Assembly: GCA_964642725.1 (NCBI GenBank)
Contig: CAZXQG010000036.1
Span: forward strand, 1 to 29,083
DNA: 29,083 nt
Reading direction: 5' to 3'
Source of the DNA: JAGVPT01 sp964642725
GTDB taxonomy: Bacteria > Bacteroidota > Ignavibacteria > UBA10030 > UBA8401
The notes below the pieces were generated by a model. That model made no database searches. It had not been told where the DNA came from and was given only the letters and a program-made list of their open reading frames with translations. The translations under genes and the position numbers were made by a program. Positions 1 to 8,854 of this stretch are shown here, one piece after another. The first letter of the stretch is position 1, and each line of letters opens with the position of its first letter.

Positions 1-1
1 C

Positions 2-3000
2 GCGGGCGCTTACAATTGGGGTACGGGAAGCATCGGGGCAATTCCACTAAGTAGTTATAACCCAACGCTCAAAGTCCTCGATGTTTATTTTACGATGAGA
101 TTAACACGCTATGACACCAGCAACCCAAAATTCTGGGGTGGTATGTATGCTGATGGCCAAGGGAACGCAGACACTTATATAAATGATTACTACCAAGTTG
201 GCGGAGGCACAGGAACGTATGATCAAACGAGCAATTATGGCTTCGGCAGTTCCAATCAAACATCGGTCTGGGTGACAAATCCACCCGCAGTAGGAAGTTA
301 CAACACTACGGATAATGGGAACAAAGTTTTTTTCGCAGATACGAGCTCGGTCCAAAATTCACCTGGTAATCTACTGGAAGCACATCTTCCTTATTATCAA
401 CAGGATCGAGTGCCCAAACCTTCTGCTGAGGCCGATTCTGTAAAATACCGGCTTGTATTAAACGCTCGAATTGACGGCTACACAAATCCGAACGACCAGG
501 ACACTGTCGCAATTGTCAAACTATTCGAATTTGTCAAAAATTCGAGCCAGAAGAATGTTCAAAAGAGCCATCCTTTTTTTTCAACGGGAAATGCCAATCC
601 ACTGACATTGTCGACCGACACAACAAGGTATCCTTTGCTGGTGAAAAATTTCGGAGGCAACGGTTATATCGATCTCGCCTCGCCTTACTTTCTCAAAATA
701 GATGGGGACGGGGCGGATTTGGGGATCAAAGTCTACTGGACGAAGAAGAAAAATTTATACATTGACCACTTTTTCGTTTACGACAATTTTTACGATTCTT
801 TATTTATCAGCAATGATTCATCGGCAGTCTACACCAACCTTGAGAATCAATTCCAGAGTACGTTTGGGTCTGTTGTGAGCGATTCTCGCTATTCACACTT
901 TTACAACGATGAACCGTGGCCGAATTCTTACCGATCAGTTAATAAATTGAGCAGTCTCTCAAACCAGAAGTTTTCAGCAAATAAATACGTCAATGGTGCT
1001 GCAGGAGACTATGCCAATTACATGCTTCAATACGGGAATTCACAAGGCAGACCTCCCTATCTTATGACCGACAAATATCCATTTTGGTATTGGTATGACA
1101 CGGTTTCAACGAGAAATGATTCTGCCAATGTTCAATGTGCTTTAGATTCACTCATCAACGCAGGGAGACCGAACAACTCATCGTCCGGACTAGTACCTGC
1201 GATAACTCTTGCAGAGAATTATACTCCAACGAACCCGAGTGACGATATTCCACTTGTCTGCTCAATCCAGGTGCAGGCTGAACAGAAGATTGCGAACGGA
1301 GTGATCAGTAGTTCGGTGCACAGATCACCGACTCCCAATGAAATAAAGGTACAGGGCTTTCTCTCAGTTTGTTATGGGGCGAAAGGATTGGCCTATTATA
1401 CATTGAACACACAAACACCGTCCCCTAGTAATTCCGGAGCTTTGGCAACATACGGTTTGTTTGATGCGAGTGGCTCTCAGCCGTACAATGACCGGACTCG
1501 GCCTATTACGGGTTTGGTCCAAGACCCTGCTAATTCTCAAGTTCCCAACGCAAGATATTATGCGGTGCAAGCCTTAAATGCTGCAATTGATAAAATTAGT
1601 GGCACGCTTCTGCAATCGACCTGGCAAAGTGGTTATAGTATAAGTCATGGCCAGCCATCAGGAACGTTCATTACTTCAGTGACAACACCCGACGCTGCCA
1701 ATCAGACATACGTAGAGTTAGGTATCTTCAAGGACACATCGAACGACAGTTTATTCATGATCGTTAACCGGAGAACATTGACAGCGGAAAGCAGAGCCAT
1801 CACTGTAAACTTCAATATGAGTGGTAGCTCGAGGGAAATTTCTGATGTTGCGTCCGGAAATGCATGGATCATCGCGCCAAATGGTAGTTTTACAGACAAT
1901 CTTAATCCGGGTGAAGGGAGGCTGTACAAAATTTCTTCGGCTACGTACGCCACAACTCGTACTATCGCTCTTGGTACAACGCTAACTGTAAACGCCGGAG
2001 CGACAGCGACGTTTGCACAGAACGCCGGTTTGACAATTAATGGAAAATTAATTGTCAACGGTACACCGACGTCGAAAGCGACATTCACACAATCTACATC
2101 GAACGGCTGGAACGGCATTGCGTTGAATCACGACAGTTCGACGATTCAGAATTGTATAATCTCTTACGCTTCCTCTCCTTTAACGATCACTAATGTCAAT
2201 CTAGCTACAATAACCAGCTGCACCATAAACAACTCTGCATTTTCCGGGACGCAAGGAGTCTCGATCTCGAACTCCACGCCGACTATTACCGGTCTAGAAA
2301 TCGACGGTCTATCAAGTTCTTCCAACGGAGTTCGTTACTCAAACGGCAAAGGGGGCGCGCTCAACGGTTCGACCATTCGGGCATGTGGCAGCGGGAACGG
2401 CATTGTCATTCAAGGGAATTCCAATCCCACAATTTCAGGCTGCCTGATCGACACTAACTATTACTACGGAATCATTGTCACCAGCAACGGGACTGCCACT
2501 CCGTTGATTACAGGGAACCAGTTTACTAACAATGGCACGCATGGCAGTACCAGAGTGTACCATAATCTAGTATTCCTTTCAAGTTCCAACGGAACCGTCC
2601 AATCGAACTACATGACCGGCAGCATCGCCGGTATTGGCGTCTACAGTGGTTCCTTCCCTACGGCAGGGAATGGGCAGGAGGGATCGAACACGATAACTGG
2701 GAACGATTACGGTTTGATGTGCCGAGATAATGGAAGTGGGATGGGTTTTGGTTCTGGCGTCCCCCAAAAGCACCAATACTCCGGAACATGCAATAACATT
2801 TACGGAAACACATATTACGACGCATACGCAGACGGAGGCGCGGCCATTGTCGCGGAGTACAATTGGTGGAACGTGTCACCCCCCAATACGGATAAGATAA
2901 CAATTTCAACTGTGGACTACAGTCACTGGCTAACGTCTCAAGATGGTTGTCCGTCTGAAGGGGAAAACATGATCGTTCAGGGAAAGAGCTCTTTGACAAC

Positions 3001-3841
3001 TGCCGTTGATTCGTCGGGTTCAATATCGGATGTCTATCAGCGTGCGACAAATGCCTTCTTCAGCCAAGACTACGCAACATCGTCAATCCTATCTCGATTC
3101 ATTGTTAGGAGCAATGCTTCTACGTCCCAAAAGCAACGGGCGATGGTTCGACTGTTGAGCGTTTTTCTCCAATCCGGTGACTCCACGATAATTTCTGATT
3201 TGAAATCGTATATCGTAGGCTCTGACACCCTCTCACAAACTGCTGAAGGGCTTCTCGCCTATGCGTATGCTACAACAGGCAATACCTCGAAAGCGGTCTC
3301 TCTATCTAATGACCTTATCACTAAAAACCCAGGAACGGAGATCGAGAAACAATCCCTTTTGTTGCTCGTGTCGCTGCGAACTTTTGATAAGAGTGCCGAA
3401 TCAATATCAGCCTCTGCACTGGCAGCTTTAGCAACGAAGTTTGGAACTTCGCTGGACCAAGGCTTGATGGCAGCATTAATCACAGGGAGCGATGTTGTAT
3501 CTGCAGGTGTCTTCTTAAACAAGGAAGGTGTTCAAAAAGCCAAAGCGAAGGTCGCTCTCGATAGTTCAAATACGGCGGTGAAAGAATACAACATCGCGAA
3601 TTACCCTAATCCGTTCAATCCGATAACTACTATTGCTTATCAACTACCGAAAGACGGCAGGGTAACAATAAAGATATTCGACGCGATTGGCCGGGAAGTA
3701 ACGACGCTGGTCGATGAGTTCAAACCATCCGGCAGTTACTCGGCGCAATTTGATGCCTCACGTCTTTCGTCAGGTATCTATTTCTACTCGATTAAGTCGG
3801 GCGATTATAATGCGGTGAAGAAAATGTCTTTGATCAAGTAG
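2..3841 (+). CDS. Large T9SS-exported multidomain protein with beta-helix (5' truncated)
   Basis: The reading frame is open to the left window edge, so the true start lies upstream; the first in-window ATG at 95 is not a convincing start. The visible 1279 residues show four zones. Up to about base 1950 there is a globular part rich in Tyr/Trp/Asp, with a stretch around 880-1600 that looks like a TIM-barrel glycosidase with a trailing beta-sandwich, but I cannot name a family. About 1960-2930 is Asn/Ser/Gly-rich with repeating NGI/GNxxT/ISGCxI turns, typical of a right-handed parallel beta-helix. About 2970-3540 is alpha-helical and TPR-like. About 3590-3838 is a Por secretion-system C-terminal sorting domain (YPNPFNP, then a beta-sandwich ending in KKMSLIK). 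The protein should therefore cross the outer membrane by the type IX system and be anchored or released. Substrate unknown; a polysaccharide is likely from its neighbours. Confidence 0.85.
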   Translation, partial: AGAYNWGTGSIGAIPLSSYNPTLKVLDVYFTMRLTRYDTSNPKFWGGMYADGQGNADTYINDYYQVGGGTGTYDQTSNYGFGSSNQTSVWVTNPPAVGSYNTTDNGNKVFFADTSSVQNSPGNLLEAHLPYYQQDRVPKPSAEADSVKYRLVLNARIDGYTNPNDQDTVAIVKLFEFVKNSSQKNVQKSHPFFSTGNANPLTLSTDTTRYPLLVKNFGGNGYIDLASPYFLKIDGDGADLGIKVYWTKKKNLYIDHFFVYDNFYDSLFISNDSSAVYTNLENQFQSTFGSVVSDSRYSHFYNDEPWPNSYRSVNKLSSLSNQKFSANKYVNGAAGDYANYMLQYGNSQGRPPYLMTDKYPFWYWYDTVSTRNDSANVQCALDSLINAGRPNNSSSGLVPAITLAENYTPTNPSDDIPLVCSIQVQAEQKIANGVISSSVHRSPTPNEIKVQGFLSVCYGAKGLAYYTLNTQTPSPSNSGALATYGLFDASGSQPYNDRTRPITGLVQDPANSQVPNARYYAVQALNAAIDKISGTLLQSTWQSGYSISHGQPSGTFITSVTTPDAANQTYVELGIFKDTSNDSLFMIVNRRTLTAESRAITVNFNMSGSSREISDVASGNAWIIAPNGSFTDNLNPGEGRLYKISSATYATTRTIALGTTLTVNAGATATFAQNAGLTINGKLIVNGTPTSKATFTQSTSNGWNGIALNHDSSTIQNCIISYASSPLTITNVNLATITSCTINNSAFSGTQGVSISNSTPTITGLEIDGLSSSSNGVRYSNGKGGALNGSTIRACGSGNGIVIQGNSNPTISGCLIDTNYYYGIIVTSNGTATPLITGNQFTNNGTHGSTRVYHNLVFLSSSNGTVQSNYMTGSIAGIGVYSGSFPTAGNGQEGSNTITGNDYGLMCRDNGSGMGFGSGVPQKHQYSGTCNNIYGNTYYDAYADGGAAIVAEYNWWNVSPPNTDKITISTVDYSHWLTSQDGCPSEGENMIVQGKSSLTTAVDSSGSISDVYQRATNAFFSQDYATSSILSRFIVRSNASTSQKQRAMVRLLSVFLQSGDSTIISDLKSYIVGSDTLSQTAEGLLAYAYATTGNTSKAVSLSNDLITKNPGTEIEKQSLLLLVSLRTFDKSAESISASALAALATKFGTSLDQGLMAALITGSDVVSAGVFLNKEGVQKAKAKVALDSSNTAVKEYNIANYPNPFNPITTIAYQLPKDGRVTIKIFDAIGREVTTLVDEFKPSGSYSAQFDASRLSSGIYFYSIKSGDYNAVKKMSLIK

Positions 3842-3870
3842 AGACGAAGAAATGGAATAAGAATTCAGCG

Positions 3871-3898
3871 AAGGCCGGCATGCAGCCGGCCTTTTTTT
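3871..3898 (+). terminator. Rho-independent terminator
   Basis: A perfect 9-bp stem (AAGGCCGGC / GCCGGCCTT) with a 5-nt loop runs into seven T residues. It lies 30 bp after the stop of the T9SS protein and separates it from the convergent glycosyltransferase gene. It is the most classical terminator in the window. Confidence 0.9.
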
Positions 3899-3992
3899 GC
3901 CGAGTGTGTGGAGAAGAAATCGACAATCGGAAGTAGAAAACCTCAAATGTATCAAAGACAGCTTTACGAATTTGGCAATTCTTGTCTCTGCT

Positions 3993-5303
3993 TTAGGTCG
4001 CAGGCATTTTTTCCCCTTTTGAAAAATAATCTCGTAATTCCGCTACCATCAACACAATCATCGGAAGATATTCTATTACCAGGACAACCGGATACTGTTC
4101 CCAATTTCCCGTCAGCCGGAAATTCATTACCGTGAAACTCGTCAGGCTCACTCCTGCAGCAAGTGCGATCCCGGACCACCGCCGCACGACCGGCAGCAGA
4201 ACCGCCACCCAGGCGACATACCAGGGATGTACAACAGGTGAAAGAAGAATGAGCACAAGGATGGAATAGTATGCAGTCAGCAGAAAATCCTTGCGCTTGA
4301 AATTCAGCAAGAGAATCAATACTCCCAGCATCCCGCCGCAGATAAGCCGCGACAGTTGATTGTCTTGAATATATAAATATACCGCCTCGAACACCGCACC
4401 GTTGAAGCTCCAATCCTTCGTGAAGAAGAACAATGTCTCAAACGGATTTGATGTAAAGACGTACGGAATGAATTGAACGCCGACAGTCGCGAGCGGGACA
4501 AGCAACGCATAAAGTTTGTTCCGCCGCCCTCTCTCGAAAAAAAACATGGCAGGAAGCACGATCAATCCGACGGGTTTGATAGACATCGAAAGTCCGAGAA
4601 GGACGTACGAAAGGATTTTCCTCTCTTTGAGATAGAACAACGATGAAAAGAGGAAGAGCGGCAGGCCGACGGCGTCGAGGTGCGCATCAACGGCAAATTC
4701 TACGATCGGGAGAGGACAGAGCGCATACAACAAAATATACTTTCGCGGTATGTTGAGCATGGACAGAAAAAGAAATAGCGCAGCGGCAGATCCAATCTCT
4801 GCAATCAGAAGTATTGCTTTATACCCCCATAGCGCTTCGCCGCTCAATTGGTAACAGAAATAAAAAATCCATTGGCTCAACGGGAAATATATCGTTTTCA
4901 AATCAGCGTGGTTCATTGATGCCGGCAGCAGCGGAGAATGAAGAGAATCCAGCCGCGCATCGAGGGCCGTGTAGAGGTATGGATTAACTCCATGCGCTTC
5001 GACTTTTCCATCCCAGATATACCGGTATGCGTCTTCCGAACCGATCGGACTGCCGAAGATAAAACTTAACCGTACGACCAACGCGACGACAACAATTAAA
5101 AAAAGGGCAGCTCTTGATATTTCCACGCGGAACAGAGTCCACGACATTACTGCATACAGGATGGAAGCGGCGATAAACACAACTCCAAATATCACAACAG
5201 GATGCGCCATCGGAAGATGGAGAAGCATTGTGCCGGCGACAATCGAGGCGACGGAAAAAAAGAAGACCGCCTCCAGAGATTTTTTCATAAGGTATTCAAC
5301 CAT
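3993..5303 (-). CDS. GT-C fold polyprenyl-phosphate-mannose-type glycosyltransferase (membrane)
   Basis: An integral membrane protein of about 436 residues with some ten hydrophobic segments. After the second or third segment comes an acidic loop, GSEDAYRYIWDGK followed by GVNPY, which matches the Asp-containing first periplasmic loop of GT-C mannosyltransferases such as the MptB/PIG-M/GT87-like group. Such enzymes move a sugar from a lipid-phosphate carrier to a glycan on the outer face of the inner membrane. The sugar and acceptor cannot be read from sequence. Start: an in-frame TTG at 5312 and ATGs at 5303 and 5288 are all possible; none has a strong ribosome site, and I take the ATG at 5303. 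It stands alone on the minus strand and ends convergent with the preceding gene, so it may be unrelated to the mannan cluster. Confidence 0.75.
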   Translation of the reverse strand: MVEYLMKKSLEAVFFFSVASIVAGTMLLHLPMAHPVVIFGVVFIAASILYAVMSWTLFRVEISRAALFLIVVVALVVRLSFIFGSPIGSEDAYRYIWDGKVEAHGVNPYLYTALDARLDSLHSPLLPASMNHADLKTIYFPLSQWIFYFCYQLSGEALWGYKAILLIAEIGSAAALFLFLSMLNIPRKYILLYALCPLPIVEFAVDAHLDAVGLPLFLFSSLFYLKERKILSYVLLGLSMSIKPVGLIVLPAMFFFERGRRNKLYALLVPLATVGVQFIPYVFTSNPFETLFFFTKDWSFNGAVFEAVYLYIQDNQLSRLICGGMLGVLILLLNFKRKDFLLTAYYSILVLILLSPVVHPWYVAWVAVLLPVVRRWSGIALAAGVSLTSFTVMNFRLTGNWEQYPVVLVIEYLPMIVLMVAELRDYFSKGEKMPAT

Positions 5304-5394
5304 TGTGTTCAATTAATCTCTATCTTGCTGCTATTGAATTATCAACTAGTGCCGTTTCTCAAAACAAATATTGTATTTTGTAATCTATCGTCAT

Positions 5395-5473
5395 CCTTCG
5401 ACGCAGCCGCGACGGCTCATCCTGAGCAAGCGGAGCGCGTCGAAGGAGGCCGTCACGGCTTTGCTCAGGATGA
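5395..5473. repeat. REP-like element with two crossed inverted-repeat pairs
   Basis: CCTTCGACGC (5395-5404) pairs with GCGTCGAAGG (5437-5446), while TCATCCTGAGCAA (5418-5430) pairs with TTGCTCAGGATGA (5461-5473). The two pairs overlap, so they cannot form simultaneously as simple stems. The same words recur in the spacers near 8637, 23940 and 28060. Confidence 0.8.
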
Positions 5474-5520
5474 ACACATTTACAAAAACACAAGATTATT
5501 TTTTAAAGACGGCACTAAGT

Positions 5521-5640
5521 TCACGAAGTGCACGAAGACAAGGTATTTCTGCAGGTTCTTATCTAACAAATTCTCTATGAAAGTAGAAATTGACTCTATA
5601 AAGCGAATGAACCTTCGTGTCTTTTCGTGTACTTCGTGGA
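5521..5640. repeat. Inverted repeat of the 'cacgaag' type
   Basis: TCACGAAGTGCACGAA at 5521-5536 is an imperfect inverted copy of TTCGTGTACTTCGTGG at 5624-5639, with further partial matches inside (GAAGACAAGG against CCTTCGTGTC). Related words occur at 22791-22860. The roughly 90 bp between the arms is AT-rich and non-coding. Confidence 0.65.
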
Positions 5641-5875
5641 TTCCACATCCTTCGTAACGCCAGTTTGTTAACTCATTAAAAAGAAAAATACGGAAATCAA
5701 TCTTGTTTATCACTATAATAATCTTTATCAATATGATAGCCGGTCCGGGCTGTTTTGGCGGGAAAGAGCTAAATTGATCCGGCGTTTGCAGAAATTCTTG
5801 TTGCAGGATATCTATCATTGGCATACTATGTGCCATGTATAGAGTGATTTATCTTCATTATCTTATTCATGCCCC
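5641..5875. other. AT-rich spacer upstream of the GH5 gene
   Basis: No gene or RNA is recognisable here. A small hairpin (TGGCA at 5819-5823 with TGCCA at 5831-5835) is visible. The promoter of the GH5 gene probably lies in this stretch, but I cannot place its -7/-33 or -10/-35 boxes with confidence. Confidence 0.4.
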
Positions 5876-5879
5876 GGAG
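5876..5879 (+). promoter_or_regulatory. Ribosome binding site that fixes the GH5 start
   Basis: GGAG lies 8 nt before the ATG at 5888 but only 2 nt before the in-frame TTG at 5882. The spacing favours the ATG, giving a lipoprotein signal that begins MVRRTF. Confidence 0.65.
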
Positions 5880-5887
5880 AGTTGCGG

Positions 5888-7240
5888 ATGGTGCGCAGAA
5901 CATTTCTTTTGCTTTTCCTTGCGGCTTTTTTTTCCTCGTGTTCCACATTCCTTTTTAAAAGCGAGCGGGATGAATTTGTACGAGTGAACGGAACGCATTT
6001 TGTCTATGACGGCAAACCGTACTACTATGCCGGCACCAATCTCTGGTACGGCTGCTATATCGGATCTCCGGGAGAGACGGGGGACAGGCCTCGTTTGCTG
6101 CGCGAGCTCGACTCGCTGCATGCTATCGGACTGGACAACCTCAGGATCCTGGCAGGCTCGGAAGCATCAAAAAAAATACGGGGCGTTAAGCCTGCGATAC
6201 TGCGTAAGCCCGGCGAAGTAGACGATTCGCTCCTCGCCGGCCTCGATTTTCTTCTTGCTGAAATGTCCAAAAGAAATATGAAGGGCGTGCTGTACCTGAC
6301 AAATTACTGGGAATGGTCGGGAGGTATGTCCGAGTATGTCGCTTGGGCCGACACTTCGCACGCGCTCGACCCCGAGGTTGACGGCTGGAGCAAGTTTATG
6401 AATTTTTCTGCCCTGTTTTACCAGAATGAAAAAGCAAACGGATATTTTCGATCGTACGTCAAAAGCATTATTACGCGCAGAAACACGGTGAACGGAAGAA
6501 ACTATTCGCAAGACCCGACCATCATGTCATGGCAATTAGCGAACGAACCCCGTCCGGGAACCGGAGGCGAAGGGGCGCCGAATGTTCTTCCGTACTTTTA
6601 TCGATGGATTGACGGGACGGCCGGATATATAAAATCGCTCGATACCAATCATCTGGTTTGCTCCGGCAACGAGGGACTCGCCGGAAGCCTGCAGTCCGAA
6701 GAGTGCGTCCTCACTGCTCACCGGTCTAAGAACATCGACTATCTCACCATTCACCTCTGGCCCCTCAACTGGGGATGGTTCAACCCGCAGAAATTCGAGG
6801 AGACGCTTCCGCCGGTGATTGAAAAAGCGACGGACTATATTGCGAAACATATCGAATACGCGCGGGAACTGAACAAGCCGATGGTGATGGAAGAGTTCGG
6901 TCTGGGACGGGACACCGGTTCGTATGCGCAGGGAACTCCGACAACCGCGCGCGACCGCTACTACAAAATAATTTTTTCCATGCTCTATGATTCGGCGCGG
7001 GCCGGCACGCCCGTGGCGGGGTCAAATTTTTGGGGATGGGGAGGAGAAGGAAAAACTCGCAACGCCGACTTCATGTGGAAAGAGGGGGATCCATTCACCG
7101 GCGACCCGCCGCAGGAGCCGCAGGGGCGCAACTCAATTTTCATTTCCGATGTCTCCACAATCGGCATCATCAGAGACCATGCCGCAAAAATGAAACGGCT
7201 TGGAGTCGAAGACACGCTGAATGTGCAATCATCAAAATAG
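5888..7240 (+). CDS. GH5 (subfamily 7-like) endo-beta-1,4-mannanase, lipoprotein
   Basis: A 450-residue enzyme that should cleave internal beta-1,4-mannosyl bonds of mannan or glucomannan. The N-terminus is a lipoprotein signal (MVRRTF, hydrophobic core, FFSSC with Cys18), so it should be tethered to a membrane, probably surface-exposed. The mature part opens with the GH5_7 pattern (VNGTHFVYDGKPYYYAGTN). The acid/base Glu sits in WQLANEPRP (E220), a conserved His in HLWPLNWGW, and the nucleophile Glu in MVMEEFG (about E336). The length is usual for the family. It lies 116 bp ahead of the GH26 lipoprotein gene on the same strand, so the two may be co-transcribed. Family confidence is high; precise specificity (mannan, glucomannan or galactomannan) is inferred from context. 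Confidence 0.9.
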   Translation: MVRRTFLLLFLAAFFSSCSTFLFKSERDEFVRVNGTHFVYDGKPYYYAGTNLWYGCYIGSPGETGDRPRLLRELDSLHAIGLDNLRILAGSEASKKIRGVKPAILRKPGEVDDSLLAGLDFLLAEMSKRNMKGVLYLTNYWEWSGGMSEYVAWADTSHALDPEVDGWSKFMNFSALFYQNEKANGYFRSYVKSIITRRNTVNGRNYSQDPTIMSWQLANEPRPGTGGEGAPNVLPYFYRWIDGTAGYIKSLDTNHLVCSGNEGLAGSLQSEECVLTAHRSKNIDYLTIHLWPLNWGWFNPQKFEETLPPVIEKATDYIAKHIEYARELNKPMVMEEFGLGRDTGSYAQGTPTTARDRYYKIIFSMLYDSARAGTPVAGSNFWGWGGEGKTRNADFMWKEGDPFTGDPPQEPQGRNSIFISDVSTIGIIRDHAAKMKRLGVEDTLNVQSSK

Positions 7241-7356
7241 TTTATTTAATACATCCAATTTGCCGGACCGGAAACACTTGTCCGTCCCCAAGAAGAAGTA
7301 TTATGGCTCGTCGTAGTATCCGCAACTGTATCGGCACACAAAGGGAAATCATCGCG

Positions 7357-8580
7357 ATGCGTTATGTGCCGCTCAACTCCTATCGTGCGGCAATCTCTGA
7401 TCAGAAAAAAACAGTTTTCATCGTTTTCATTTCCCTGCTGCTGTCATCCTGCGCTTCGTTCAACAGCCTCGAGTATCAGAAAGAGATCGGGGTCCGTCTG
7501 GTTGACTCCCTCGCGACAAAGGAAACCGTACTTCTATTCCGCAATCTCAAGACAATTTCAGAAAAGAAAATTATCTTCGGACACCAGAATTCGACCCATT
7601 ACGGCGTTTTCTGGATAGGGGATTCTGCCCGTTCCGACATAAAAGACGTTACGGGTTCGTTCCCCGGAGTATATGGCTGGGATTTTGAAAGCATTCCGAA
7701 ACACGACAGCACAAAACTCCGCGACAGAATTCCCCGATTGGTTCGTGAAGCGTACGAACGGGGAGGAATCAATACATTTTCGTGGCATCACAGTAATCCG
7801 GTGACAGGAAAAAATTTTTACGATACGACAATTGCCGTCAAATATATCCTGCCCGGCGGGCCGTACCATGAACAATACCTGCGGGTCCTCGACTCGCTTG
7901 CAGAATACAGCGGCACACTTGTCGACGGAACGGGAACACCGATACCGATCATCTTCCGTCCGTACCATGAATTGGACGGCCATTGGTTCTGGTGGGGAAA
8001 ACCGTTTTGCACTCCGGACGAATTCATCGCGCTTTGGAGAATGACGGTCGACTATCTTCGATTGAATAAAGGCATCAGGAATTTTTTGTACGCATTTTCG
8101 CCGGACCGCTGGTTTGACACCGAAGAAGAATACCTTGAACGATACCCGGGAGACGGTTACGCCGATATCGTGGGGATGGACAATTATCACGACTTTACAC
8201 CGAAAGGGGACAGCGTGGTGTTTGTAACAAAGAAATTGCGTGTCATCTCCTCCATCGCCAAAAAGAGGAACAAGATTGCCGCTTTTACTGAAACCGGTTC
8301 ATTGTCTATCCCTGATTCGACCTGGTGGACGAATCAACTTTACAAGGCGATGGATGATGACAGCATCCGGATTGCGTACGTCATGGTCTGGCGAAACACA
8401 GGAAAGGAACAATTTTATGTTCCGTACACGGGGCATCCCAGCGCGGAAAATTTCAGGGAGTTTCGCCGCAAACCAAAAATGTTATTTCAAGATGATCTTC
8501 CAAACTTGTACAAAAGCGTGATAATGGACGATTTGATCTCGAAAATATTTCGTCAAGATTCCACCGGGATTCTGCATTGA
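7357..8580 (+). CDS. GH26 beta-mannanase, lipoprotein
   Basis: A 407-residue lipoprotein (signal ending LLLSSC, Cys32) with one GH26 domain. GH26 motifs in order: FGHQNST near residue 75, WHHSNP near 143, the acid/base Glu in RPYHELDGHWFWWG (E205), and the nucleophile Glu in FTETG (E312). The product should be an endo- or exo-beta-1,4-mannanase acting at the cell envelope. Start: the frame is open far upstream into the GH5 gene, and ATGs at 7303 and 7357 are candidates; I choose 7357 because it gives a compact lipoprotein signal with AAGGG about 11 nt upstream. Choosing 7303 would only add 18 polar residues in front. It follows GH5 and precedes a repeat element, which probably ends this two-gene unit. 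Confidence 0.9.
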   Translation: MRYVPLNSYRAAISDQKKTVFIVFISLLLSSCASFNSLEYQKEIGVRLVDSLATKETVLLFRNLKTISEKKIIFGHQNSTHYGVFWIGDSARSDIKDVTGSFPGVYGWDFESIPKHDSTKLRDRIPRLVREAYERGGINTFSWHHSNPVTGKNFYDTTIAVKYILPGGPYHEQYLRVLDSLAEYSGTLVDGTGTPIPIIFRPYHELDGHWFWWGKPFCTPDEFIALWRMTVDYLRLNKGIRNFLYAFSPDRWFDTEEEYLERYPGDGYADIVGMDNYHDFTPKGDSVVFVTKKLRVISSIAKKRNKIAAFTETGSLSIPDSTWWTNQLYKAMDDDSIRIAYVMVWRNTGKEQFYVPYTGHPSAENFREFRRKPKMLFQDDLPNLYKSVIMDDLISKIFRQDSTGILH

Positions 8581-8605
8581 ACCGGCAGGAATCAGGTATT
8601 TTATC

Positions 8606-8825
8606 TAGAACCTATCTGAAAAATGGTCTTGCGTTGACCCTTCGACGCTCCCGTTCCGCAGAAGCGGAACGGGATTGCTCAGGGTGAACAACTCACCCGT
8701 TCATCCTGTCCCGAAGGGATCCCTTTAGGAAGTAAGCGATCCCGCTCGAAGAGCGGGAGAGCGCATCTGGCGAAGCCATCCCTTCGGGAGAAGGATCAAG
8801 AGACATGTTTATGAGATAGGTTCTA
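8606..8825. mobile_element. MITE-like element with 12-bp terminal inverted repeats
   Basis: TAGAACCTATCT (8606-8617) is perfectly repeated inverted as AGATAGGTTCTA (8814-8825). No coding capacity is seen. Inside are strong stems: CCCGTTCCGC (8650-8659) with GCGGAACGGG (8664-8673), a CCCGCTC/GAGCGGG hairpin, and CCCGAAGGGAT pairing with ATCCCTTCGGG. The right half matches the element at 12454-12547 in the opposite orientation (ATCCTTCTCCCGAAG, then the ACATGT-containing end). It ends 30 bp before the GH28 start. Confidence 0.7.
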
Positions 8826-8854
8826 AAATACATTCTTAGAGCAGGATCAATGCC

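Noticed and set aside
3908..4135. 75-codon plus-strand frame after the terminator
   Set aside because: Mostly antisense to the GT-C gene, with no recognisable signal.
7030..7356. Long 5' extension of the GH26 frame into the GH5 gene
   Set aside because: It would place 109 residues before a clear lipoprotein signal and overlap GH5 by 211 bp; the ATG at 7357 (or 7303) is better.
7558..8190. 210-codon minus-strand frame opposite the GH26 gene
   Set aside because: Shadow of a strongly supported gene; its translation has no family pattern.
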